Source: Deltaproteobacteria bacterium (GTDB lineage: Bacteria > Myxococcota_A > Polyangia > Polyangiales > JADJMO01). Taken from it: a stretch of 53,693 bases of DNA. Where the stretch lies: positions 1 through 53,693 of the forward strand of contig JALHOE010000034.1 in NCBI GenBank assembly GCA_022843175.1, read 5' to 3'. Shown here piece after piece: positions 14,734-22,552 of this stretch (its first letter is position 1; the number at the start of each line of letters is the position of its first letter). The notes under the pieces are model-generated. The model did no database searches. It had not been told where the DNA came from and saw only the letters and a program-made list of their open reading frames with translations. The translations under genes were made by a program, and so were the position numbers.

Positions 14734-15786
14734 TCAGTCCTGCTGGAGCGTGCAAACGACGTTCTTCAGGTCGTCCTTCTTGCCGAAGTACCAACGCGAG
14801 GTCTCATCGTCACCCTCGGCGAATCCGATGCGATGGTCGGTGTCGAGCTGCGCGAGGAAGGGTCGGCCCTCCATGCCATAGGCGGTACCGTAGGACGGGT
14901 ACCCGAGCAGCAGGTGAAGCGGGTTGTCCGGGTACGCGGCGAGGAAGACCTCGTCGTGGTACGTGCTCGCCTCGTCGCTGGTGAGCTTGAGCTTCCTGAA
15001 ACCCTCATCATGGTAGTAGGGCAGCGTCAGGAGCGGCTTGGGCGTGATCAGCCCAATGGACTCAAACGACTTCGGCGCCCCCCCGGGCGGATCGACGCGT
15101 GTCGTCCGCTCCGTGGAGTGAATCACTTGCCCGATCTCACCGTACGAGTCTCGATTGGGATCGAGCTGCGCGAAGAAGGAGAGCAGACCCTTCTTCGGAA
15201 GCACGCCCTCGACGTCGAGGGCGGCGACGTCCGAGAGGAGGATCTGCGCGACGAAGGCGAGCGGCTTTCGGCCATGTTCCGGCCACGCGACCGACGCCGG
15301 CAGATCCGGCGAGCCGCCGAACCGCGAGAGGACGCCTTTCGGCGCCGACTTCGTTGCTTTGACCATGAGTTGAATGCCGAGCCGCGCCAACGCTTCGATC
15401 TCGGGCCAGCGGTGTTCGAGGCCGGCCTTCTTGGCGAGCGCTGCCAGCTTCTTTCGCTGCGCCGCGGCCGGGGCGGGGAGCTTGGCGAACCACGCGGGAG
15501 CGCGAACGTCGCGCGCCTTCGATGATGCCTTCGGCTTCTCGGCTGCCTTCTTGGTCGGCGCCGGCACGGGCTCATCCTCGCGCACGTAGCCGTTCTTCTC
15601 GAGCTTGGCGACGGTGGCCGCGAGCATTTCTTCGGCCTTGGCGACGGTCGCGCACGGCGTCTCCTTCACCTCGGTCGCGCGTGCGTAACCAAACATCCGG
15701 ACCACCCGCAGCGTCGTCCCCTTGATCTCGAGCACGTACTCCTCGAGGCCCTTTGGCGTCGACTTGCTCAGCTCCGCTTGATTCAT
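14734..15786 (-). CDS. WGR-like plus DUF1963 (YwqG-type) protein
   Basis: 350 aa, ATG 15786. Residues about 10-70 form a WGR-like domain (YVLEIKGTTLRVVRMFGYAR ... TVAKLEKNGYVRE; the W-G-R core is changed to F-G-Y-A-R). A Lys/Pro/Ala linker follows. Residues about 140-345 are a DUF1963/YwqG domain: SRFGGSPDLPASVAWP, PLAFVAQILLSDV, LLSFFAQLD, HLLLGYPSYGTAYGM and FLAQLDTDHRIGF are family hallmarks. DUF1963 proteins are cytosolic and of unknown biochemical role. WGR domains bind DNA or nucleic acid in PARPs and helicases, so the fusion may link the two. No operon partner. Confidence 0.85.
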   Translation of the reverse strand: MNQAELSKSTPKGLEEYVLEIKGTTLRVVRMFGYARATEVKETPCATVAKAEEMLAATVAKLEKNGYVREDEPVPAPTKKAAEKPKASSKARDVRAPAWFAKLPAPAAAQRKKLAALAKKAGLEHRWPEIEALARLGIQLMVKATKSAPKGVLSRFGGSPDLPASVAWPEHGRKPLAFVAQILLSDVAALDVEGVLPKKGLLSFFAQLDPNRDSYGEIGQVIHSTERTTRVDPPGGAPKSFESIGLITPKPLLTLPYYHDEGFRKLKLTSDEASTYHDEVFLAAYPDNPLHLLLGYPSYGTAYGMEGRPFLAQLDTDHRIGFAEGDDETSRWYFGKKDDLKNVVCTLQQD

Positions 15787-16004
15787 GGTGGTCCTGTTCA
15801 GAGGTCGTCCGGCCAGCCCGCTGGCGTCCTCGTCACCGTCGCCCTTCCCGGCGCCCTTGGGTAGTCGTCATGAGATGACCGGCCCCGATTTGGCGGCGAC
15901 GTAGATTGCGGGTTCCACTCGGCGAGTACACGGCGCCGGCACGCGGTATCGATGGCCATCCCGAGTCGTGCCGGAGCTGCCGCGCGCGACGCCGTGAGTC
16001 GCCG
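15787..16004. other. Intergenic region, nothing recognised
   Basis: The 218 bp between two minus-strand genes hold only Arg-rich shadow ORFs. No terminator, repeat or RNA gene was recognised. It should contain the promoter for the WGR/DUF1963 gene. Confidence 0.5.
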
Positions 16005-17492
16005 CTACTTTGCGAGCGTGATCTCCTCGACATACGTCGTGACCTCGTAGTCGATCGGCGCGGGAGTGGGCGCGGGCGGGCCGCCATAGCCGCATCCAGA
16101 AGACGGCTTGCCGAGGCCGCCGCCGCTCAGCGCGACACCGGTCTCCGACCCCGCGGCGCTGGTGGCGGTCACGGTCGACCAGCCGGTGTCATATGCGTCG
16201 GGCGTCGCGGTCGGGTGCCACGGGAGCGCGCTGCTGTGCTGCACGTCCGAGCCGGGCGTGACGGCGCCGAATTGGATCGCGCTCCCCGGCGGCAGACCGC
16301 CGCCACCGTAGCTCGACACGCGCTTTCCGACGGCACGCACCAACGCCCGGGCGCTGCCCGAGCCGGCGAAGCGGGCAGCCACCCCCCCGGCGCTCCCGTA
16401 CTGACAGTACGACTGCTTGTAGGGCCCGATCTGCAGACACTTCGCCGCCGACTTGCAGCCGGTCGTCACGATCTTCGCGTCGCCCCAGAGCAGCGGCGAC
16501 ACCGGGCCGTCGAAGCGAAGGACATCGCCTGCGAGCTTCGGCACATCCACGACCGAGGGGAACGACTTCGGCTCGACCGCAGCGACGTTCCCGGCGAGAT
16601 CGCGCGGCGCGCCGAACGTATAGGCGAACCACGTCGACGCCGCGTCCCACTCGAGCAGTCGGAAGCGCACGCCACGACCGCGCGGGGCGCTCGACCAACC
16701 AGCCTGCGAGAGCAAGGTGTCCTTCACCTTCGCGGTGAAGGCCGGCCCGAGGAGATCCTTGGTCGACAGCTCGCCCTCGTACGGCTCGCTCGCCTCGTAG
16801 ACGCGCTCGTCCCACGGCAGGGACACGCTCGCGAACGCGGTGCTCGCCGTCGCGCGAAAGGTCGGCTTCGTCGTGTCGGGCGTGAGCTTGATCGTCGCGG
16901 TCAGCTCGGCCTCGTAATAGGTGCCCGGGTAGGTCCCGCGGCTCCTGCCCCGCGCCGTCGCTGCGACGGGCGCGCCGTCGCTGCCGAAGGTCACGGTGAG
17001 GCTCTCGTATTCATCGCTGCGCGCGCCGTAGGGTGCGGCGGGCCCGCTGACGCTGAGGAAGTGGAGCGGCGCGTCGGACTCCTTGCCGCGCGTCAGCGTG
17101 ACGGAGCTGCCGCAGCATCCCTTGAGGGCGACGAGGTCGCGGAAGGGCGCCATGATCTCCGCGCGCGTCTCGCCCGTGCCGCCCGCAGCGATGTCGATGC
17201 GTCCGATCCATCCCATCGAGGGCGACGGACCCGTCGGCTCTGGCGCGCCGCCGCCGCTGGTCGACTTCGCGTCGACGCTGACGATCGTCGCCGTGTAGCT
17301 GCGGAAGCCCGTGACCGGGGGCGGCCCGTCGTCGCGGGCGCCGGTGTCGCGATCGAGGCCGCCGGTGTCCACGAGCTCGGAGTCGGTCCCGCTGTCGTGC
17401 TGGACGCCGGGATCCTCGTACTTACCGCCACAGCCGGTGATCAAGATGAACGCGAGGGAAGCCCGCGCGAAGCCAAGGTGTGCCATCGACAT
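16005..17492 (-). CDS. Large lipoprotein with Asp/Gly linker, unknown function
   Basis: 495 aa (ATG 17492, or ATG 17486). The signal ends in ILITGC (Cys21). The linker is rich in Asp, Gly and Thr (HDSGTDSELVDTGGLDRDTG), typical of myxobacterial surface lipoproteins with calcium-binding-like spacers. The rest is mostly beta-strand-like with scattered Cys (LKGCCGSSV, TTGCKSAAKCLQ, SYCQYGS), including a segment reminiscent of bacterial Ig-like domains (APRDLAGNVAAVEPKSF). It is probably surface-exposed. No homologous catalytic motif recognised. Confidence 0.75.
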   Translation of the reverse strand: MSMAHLGFARASLAFILITGCGGKYEDPGVQHDSGTDSELVDTGGLDRDTGARDDGPPPVTGFRSYTATIVSVDAKSTSGGGAPEPTGPSPSMGWIGRIDIAAGGTGETRAEIMAPFRDLVALKGCCGSSVTLTRGKESDAPLHFLSVSGPAAPYGARSDEYESLTVTFGSDGAPVAATARGRSRGTYPGTYYEAELTATIKLTPDTTKPTFRATASTAFASVSLPWDERVYEASEPYEGELSTKDLLGPAFTAKVKDTLLSQAGWSSAPRGRGVRFRLLEWDAASTWFAYTFGAPRDLAGNVAAVEPKSFPSVVDVPKLAGDVLRFDGPVSPLLWGDAKIVTTGCKSAAKCLQIGPYKQSYCQYGSAGGVAARFAGSGSARALVRAVGKRVSSYGGGGLPPGSAIQFGAVTPGSDVQHSSALPWHPTATPDAYDTGWSTVTATSAAGSETGVALSGGGLGKPSSGCGYGGPPAPTPAPIDYEVTTYVEEITLAK

Positions 17493-17612
17493 TCTCCGGG
17501 CAGACCATCAGCATCGTTCGTGCCACTGGAGTGGCGCGCAACACATGGACGTCGAGGCGTGTGATCGGAGAGGGCATCCCATGTCCACTCGCGCTTCGAG
17601 CTCCCAGCCCCC

Positions 17613-17777
17613 ACAGTCGCTCGAGCGCGTGGCGAGGCCGAGCTCTTTCGCGTCGACTACAACGATGTCCGCCCGCACAGCGCGCTCGCCCACGCGACGC
17701 CAACCTCGTTCGCCGCCGTCGCTCGCGAGCACGCGAGTAGAGTCGGCAAGCCCGAGCGGAGGACCATTCATACGTGA
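17613..17777 (+). mobile_element. C-terminal remnant of an IS3-family transposase (frameshifted)
   Basis: In one frame QSLERVAR (from 17614) matches the 'SLexAr' step of IS3-type OrfB integrases. After a shift, the next frame reads ELFRVDYNDVRPHSALAHAT then PTSFAAVAREH and ends at TGA 17775-17777. The DYNxxRPHSAL...TPxxFA signature is diagnostic for the end of the rve catalytic domain. Only about 55 of some 280 residues remain and they are out of frame, so it is a dead scar. No terminal inverted repeat was found; a dispersed repeat begins at the stop codon. The bases from 17493 to 17612 hold nothing else I can support. Confidence 0.7.
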
Positions 17778-17798
17778 GGCGCTCGCTTACGCGCGCGC
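17777..17798. repeat. Copy of the dispersed AGGCGCTCGC repeat
   Basis: These 22 bp match the left arm of the hairpin at 43520 at 21 of 22 positions, and match the reverse complement of the repeats at 1-71. The copy abuts the transposase remnant. The bases that follow, up to 17874, hold no recognised feature. Confidence 0.6.
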
Positions 17799-17874
17799 AT
17801 GCTCGGCCCTGCTTCCAACGGAAGACGCCCTCGCGAGCAACGTCCACGACTCGACCACCGACCGCGGTAAGTGT

Positions 17875-18465
17875 TTAGGGCACCACAGTGACCACCACGT
17901 GGTCGAGGCCGAGCTTGACGGTGTTCTTCGACGAGGTGCTGACCGCCACGAAGTAGGTGACGTCGTCGCCCGTGGCCGTGAACTGGATGGAGTACTGCTT
18001 CCACTGGCCGTCGACCGGCAGCACGATCGCCTTCACGACGTTCGGCCCCGAGCTCACGCCCATCACCAGCTCGAGATCGATGTTCGTGTCGAGCGTCTTG
18101 ACGTAGAGCGTGGCGACGAGCGTCTGGCCCTTGGCGGGCAGCGGATCGATGCGGAAGTCCTGGCCCCAGTAGACGGGCATGCCCGTGGCGCTCCGGAGGT
18201 GCACCTCCGCCCACGACGCGCAGTGCACGGCGCCGCCGGTTCGCGGCGCGACGAACTCCGCCGCCTCGTCCCAGTTGGTGATGACGTTCATCACGGACTG
18301 CTCGAAGGACGGGTTGCGCACGACGTTGCCGGCGACCGGCGCGCAGCTGCCCGTGTCCATGACATCCGACACGGCCGAATCCGTGGGCGGGCCGCCGTCC
18401 GCCGGCTCCGAGACGACCTGCTCGCCGGTGCACGCGACGAGCATCAGGGCGGCGAGCGACCTCAC
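17875..18465 (-). CDS. Lipoprotein with carbohydrate-binding-like beta-sandwich domain
   Basis: 196 aa from GTG 18465 (GTG 18495 would add 10 residues and also fits). A short lipoprotein signal (RSLAALMLVAC) is followed by an Asp/Pro linker and a domain opening with VVRNPSFEQ and continuing with WDEAAEFVAPRTGGAVHCAS, TLVATLYVKTLDTNIDLELV and GQWKQYSIQFTATGDDVTYF. The 'N-x-S/G-F-E ... W' pattern is that of CBM4/CenC-like jelly-roll modules that bind sugars. It is likely surface-exposed. Divergent from the acyl-CoA dehydrogenase gene. Confidence 0.75.
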   Translation of the reverse strand: MRSLAALMLVACTGEQVVSEPADGGPPTDSAVSDVMDTGSCAPVAGNVVRNPSFEQSVMNVITNWDEAAEFVAPRTGGAVHCASWAEVHLRSATGMPVYWGQDFRIDPLPAKGQTLVATLYVKTLDTNIDLELVMGVSSGPNVVKAIVLPVDGQWKQYSIQFTATGDDVTYFVAVSTSSKNTVKLGLDHVVVTVVP

Positions 18466-18524
18466 GCTGCGAAGATACACCGGCCGGGCTGACACGCGGT
18501 GGCCCCTGCGCTACGTGGCCTGCC

Positions 18525-19667
<1,143 letters not shown>

Positions 19668-19802
19668 ACTCCCTCGCCCTCTCCTTCCGCCCGGCACTGC
19701 TCGGACCGCGGGAATGGACCGGCTCGCCCCCCGGTTCGCCTTGAATCCTGCGGACCGTGCTGCGCATCGCACCTACGCAAAGCCTTGACGGCAGGGCTGC
19801 TC

Positions 19803-20249
19803 ATGCGAGGCTTCAGGGAGTCGATGGCCGAGGTCCGAGACGAAACCCCCGATATTCCCGCGGCGCGCGTGAGCGATGCGCCGCCGCTGCCGCTCGATCG
19901 CCTCGTCGCCCTCTTGCCCGACGAGGGCGAGCTCGACGCGCGGTGGGGCGCGAGGCGTCAGGGCGAGCGCATTCCGTTCTGCAAGCCGGTGGCGATCAGC
20001 CGCGTCGAGAAAGAGGGCAGCAAGGTCTCCGAGGTGGAGATCGAGGCCATCTTCGAGGGCTGGGCGCTCAACGTCTGCCATGGCGGCATGCGCATCATCA
20101 CCGAGGAGCCGCTCAAGAAGGGCGACTCGATCCAAATCGAAGTGAACAGCGCGGGGAAGAACTACACCGGCACGGCCGTGGTGCAGTGGGTCCGCGAGCA
20201 GGCCGACGGGGTCGTCGCCGGGCTGCAGTTCACGAAGATGGACGACTGA
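19803..20249 (+). CDS. PilZ-domain protein
   Basis: 148 aa from ATG 19803 (TTG 19785 and ATG 19824 are alternatives). The C-terminal 100 residues are PilZ-like: RRQGERIPFCKPVAIS supplies the basic N-terminal switch region, WALNVCHGGMRI matches the (D/N)-x-S-x-x-G loop with Cys for Ser, and PLKKGDSIQIEV plus AVVQWVREQADGVVAGLQF complete the barrel. PilZ domains bind cyclic di-GMP and control motility or polysaccharide. The Arg spacing and the S-to-C change make binding uncertain. No partner domain is fused. The 135 bp before it hold no clear terminator. Confidence 0.8.
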   Translation: MRGFRESMAEVRDETPDIPAARVSDAPPLPLDRLVALLPDEGELDARWGARRQGERIPFCKPVAISRVEKEGSKVSEVEIEAIFEGWALNVCHGGMRIITEEPLKKGDSIQIEVNSAGKNYTGTAVVQWVREQADGVVAGLQFTKMDD

Positions 20250-20265
20250 CGAGACCGCGTACGAC

Positions 20266-20345
20266 GGGGCCGCGCTCGTAAGAGCGCGGTTGCCCTGTCC
20301 ACGTCTCGGCAGCTCGGGCAACCGCGGGCTTACGCCCGCGGCCCC
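20266..20345. repeat. REP-pair (BIME-like) element / bidirectional terminator
   Basis: Two 30-nt arms (20266-20295 and 20316-20345) are inverted copies of each other, and each arm is itself a hairpin: CCGCGCTC-GTAA-GAGCGCGG on the left and CCGCGGGC-TTAC-GCCCGCGG on the right. The arms differ only at stem positions that change in compensating pairs, which indicates selection on folding. The element fills the gap between the convergent PilZ and lipoprotein stops, so it may end both transcripts. There is no T-tract. Confidence 0.8.
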
Positions 20346-20355
20346 TTCGTTTGGA

Positions 20356-21357
20356 TTACTTCGGGTTGTGCGGCTCGAGTAGCTGCGTGGTGATGATGCC
20401 GTCGTGGACGACGACATTGCGCCACGAGACGTCGTACTTGCTGCCGTCTTCCTTGTGGCCGACCGCGACGACCCGCAGCTTGCGGTTGAGCGGCACCTCG
20501 AGGAGCGTGAACAGAGAGGAGCGCGACGTATAGGTGCGGCCCACGTCGGGGAGCTCGGAGTCGGTGAGGAAGACGCTGCAGAAGCCCGCGCCGCACTTGC
20601 CGGGCTTGAACACCTCGCCGGTGACCGCGTCGCGGAGCTCGATCTCGGCGTACTGCATGTAGCGGCGCTGGCAGTCGAGCACACGACCGGCGACGATGCC
20701 GGTGCCCGGCGGGGGCCGGTAGCTCTTGTCGCCGGTGAGCGCGAGCTTGAAGAAGTCGCTGCGCTCGAGCGTCACGCCCTGCCAGCGGATGGCCTCTCTG
20801 CCAGCGAGCTTGATCGGCACGTGAAGGTCGTCGAGGCCGTAGTAGTTGTCGAGCTTGTCGCTCGCGCGCACGCGGTAGGCGACGCGCACGCCCTGGGGCA
20901 GGAGCGTCTTGAAGAGGCCCTTGTCGTCCGTGGTGATGGTGGCGCTCGGCGGGGTGCTCGGGTCGTTGTTGAAGAAGATGTCGACCGTCTGGTTCGCGAG
21001 CTTGTCGGCGCCGCCGGTGCCGAAGCCGATGAGCTCGATCTCCTTCTCCTGCAGCGTGCCGGGCGGGACGGCCGCGTCCTCGGCGCCAGCCTCTACGCCG
21101 CCGTCGAGGATCATCGGGGTCGTGCGCTCCATGCCGAGACAGGAGAGATCCGCGGGCTTGTCCTGGCTGTCGATCAGCACCGTGACCGGCGGGGTGGCGC
21201 CCTTGGAGTCGAGCTCGACGTCGATCTTCGGCGCGTCGACGACGGGGGGCGGCGGCTCGCGGTCGTGCACGCAGCCGCCGGCGGAGCCGAGCGAGACCAT
21301 CAACGCGGAAGTAAAGACTGCTGCCGTCGAACCAACGATAACGAAGCGTCGCAACAC
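20356..21357 (-). CDS. Surface lipoprotein A (paralogue of the 21510 gene)
   Basis: 333 aa from GTG 21357, preceded by a GAGAGGAG Shine-Dalgarno. The signal ends at GGC (Cys29), then a Pro/Asp linker. It shares a run of motifs in the same order with the next gene: ADLSCLGM, a beta-sandwich-like middle with YRVRAS, FKLALTG ... GTGIVAGRVLDCQRR, AEIELRDAVTG, LTDSELPDVGRTYTSRSSL. The module resembles carboxypeptidase-regulatory/transthyretin-like folds (TITTDDKGLFKTLLPQG, RVAYRV). It is probably exposed on the cell surface. It is the last gene of an apparent three-gene minus-strand unit. Function unknown. Confidence 0.75.
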   Translation of the reverse strand: MLRRFVIVGSTAAVFTSALMVSLGSAGGCVHDREPPPPVVDAPKIDVELDSKGATPPVTVLIDSQDKPADLSCLGMERTTPMILDGGVEAGAEDAAVPPGTLQEKEIELIGFGTGGADKLANQTVDIFFNNDPSTPPSATITTDDKGLFKTLLPQGVRVAYRVRASDKLDNYYGLDDLHVPIKLAGREAIRWQGVTLERSDFFKLALTGDKSYRPPPGTGIVAGRVLDCQRRYMQYAEIELRDAVTGEVFKPGKCGAGFCSVFLTDSELPDVGRTYTSRSSLFTLLEVPLNRKLRVVAVGHKEDGSKYDVSWRNVVVHDGIITTQLLEPHNPK

Positions 21358-21366
21358 GTAGGGGTC

Positions 21367-21380
21367 TCCTCTCGAGAGGA
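21367..21380. promoter_or_regulatory. 14-bp perfect palindrome overlapping the RBS of lipoprotein A
   Basis: TCCTCTCGAGAGGA is fully self-complementary and contains the GAGAGGA used as Shine-Dalgarno by the minus-strand gene starting at 21357. It could be an operator or an RNA hairpin hiding the ribosome site. The 129 bp between it and the next stop at 21510 show no other feature. Confidence 0.35.
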
Positions 21381-21509
21381 CCCATCACCCCGCTGCTCCC
21401 GCCCGGTGAAGAGTCCGTGATCGAGCTAGCACCAACAGAACAAACGTCAACGGAACCCTACGCCAACAACGGAAGCGCGGTCGAGAACTTCGAGCGCTAC
21501 CGTGGCGGT

Positions 21510-22508
21510 TTACTTCACCTGAATCGTTCGGAAATTGACCGCGGACGCGGTGATCTCGAGGTTGGCCTCGGCGAACTTGCGCAGCTCGCTCGAGCCCCCG
21601 TAGAGCCCCTTGGCGATGGCCTTGATGGCTTTGCCGCCCGCCTTGGTCTCGGGGACGTTGATCGCCGCGACGAGGCTCGATCGGGAGGTCCAGTAGCGCC
21701 CGGTCGACGGCAGGTCGTTGTCGCTCAGGTAGTGGATGGGCTTGAGGTCGGTGTCGCCCGGCCCGGTCGGGAGCGGCGCGCCGCTCGCGGCGTCGACGAG
21801 CTCCACGACGGCGTTGGAGATGTGCCGACCCTGGCAGTCCTGGACGCGCGCCGAGTAGATGCCGGTGCCGGCCGCCGTGAGGAAGCCCGTCTTGCCGGTG
21901 ATCGCCAGCGCGAACTGGTCGTACTTGGACTTGGTGATCGCGGTGAGCTCGTAGTTGCCCGTGAGCTTGGTGACGGGGTCGCTGTCGAAATAGACGAACG
22001 TACGAAGGTTGGTGTTCGGGTTGACCCGATAGGTGAACGGCTTGCCGAACGGCACCTTCAGGACGGCGATGCCCTTGTCGTCGGTCTTGCCCTTGATCTC
22101 CGGATCCCCCATCAAGAGCGTGTTCTTGTGGAAGAGATCGACGTCGGCGCCGACGACGATGTCCGAGCTGCCGCCGCCGAACTCGAGCACCTTGAACGTG
22201 ATGTCGACGAGGTCTCCGACCATCGGCGACGGGCCGCCGTCGACGCCCGCGTCCGTGGGGACGCCCGCGTCCGGCACGCCCATGCCGAGGCAGGAGAGGT
22301 CGGCGTCGACGTCCTCTTTCATCGAGTTGAGGACCTTGAGCGGCGTCGTCGGCGAGGTGGGGCCGGTGTCCGTGACCGTGTTGGTGTCCTTGCCGGCGTC
22401 GGCGACCGTGGCCGGCGGGGACTCTTCGCTGCCGCCGCAGGCCTGCATCGCGAGCGCGACGACGGGGACGGCGCAGAGGGCGAGGAACGTGGAACGAATG
22501 GCGGTCAC
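21510..22508 (-). CDS. Surface lipoprotein B (paralogue of the 20356 gene)
   Basis: 332 aa from GTG 22508 with GGAGG 6 nt upstream, which fixes the start although the frame stays open far upstream. The lipobox is MQACGG (Cys at about residue 20). An Asp/Thr-rich linker is followed by ADLSCLGM, a KTDDKGIAVLKVPFGKPFTY transthyretin-like strand pair, FALAITGKTGFLTAAGTGIY, DCQGRHISNAVVELVDAASG and LSDNDLPSTGRYWTSRSSLV. These align in order with lipoprotein A, showing tandem duplication. It lies 44 bp behind the ceramidase-like gene and is likely cotranscribed. Function unknown. Confidence 0.78.
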   Translation of the reverse strand: MTAIRSTFLALCAVPVVALAMQACGGSEESPPATVADAGKDTNTVTDTGPTSPTTPLKVLNSMKEDVDADLSCLGMGVPDAGVPTDAGVDGGPSPMVGDLVDITFKVLEFGGGSSDIVVGADVDLFHKNTLLMGDPEIKGKTDDKGIAVLKVPFGKPFTYRVNPNTNLRTFVYFDSDPVTKLTGNYELTAITKSKYDQFALAITGKTGFLTAAGTGIYSARVQDCQGRHISNAVVELVDAASGAPLPTGPGDTDLKPIHYLSDNDLPSTGRYWTSRSSLVAAINVPETKAGGKAIKAIAKGLYGGSSELRKFAEANLEITASAVNFRTIQVK

Positions 22509-22519
22509 GGGAGCCTCCG

Positions 22520-22549
22520 GGGCAAGGGCAAGGGCAAGGGCAAGGGCAA
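22520..22549. repeat. Hexanucleotide repeat (GGGCAA)x5
   Basis: Five perfect GGGCAA units fill the gap between the ceramidase-like stop (22553) and the lipoprotein B start. The length could vary by slippage and change the spacing or the messenger structure ahead of lipoprotein B. Confidence 0.85.
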
Positions 22550-22552
22550 GGG

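Noticed and set aside
22520-22549. CRISPR or iteron origin
   Set aside because: Simple 6-bp microsatellite without spacers or replication genes.
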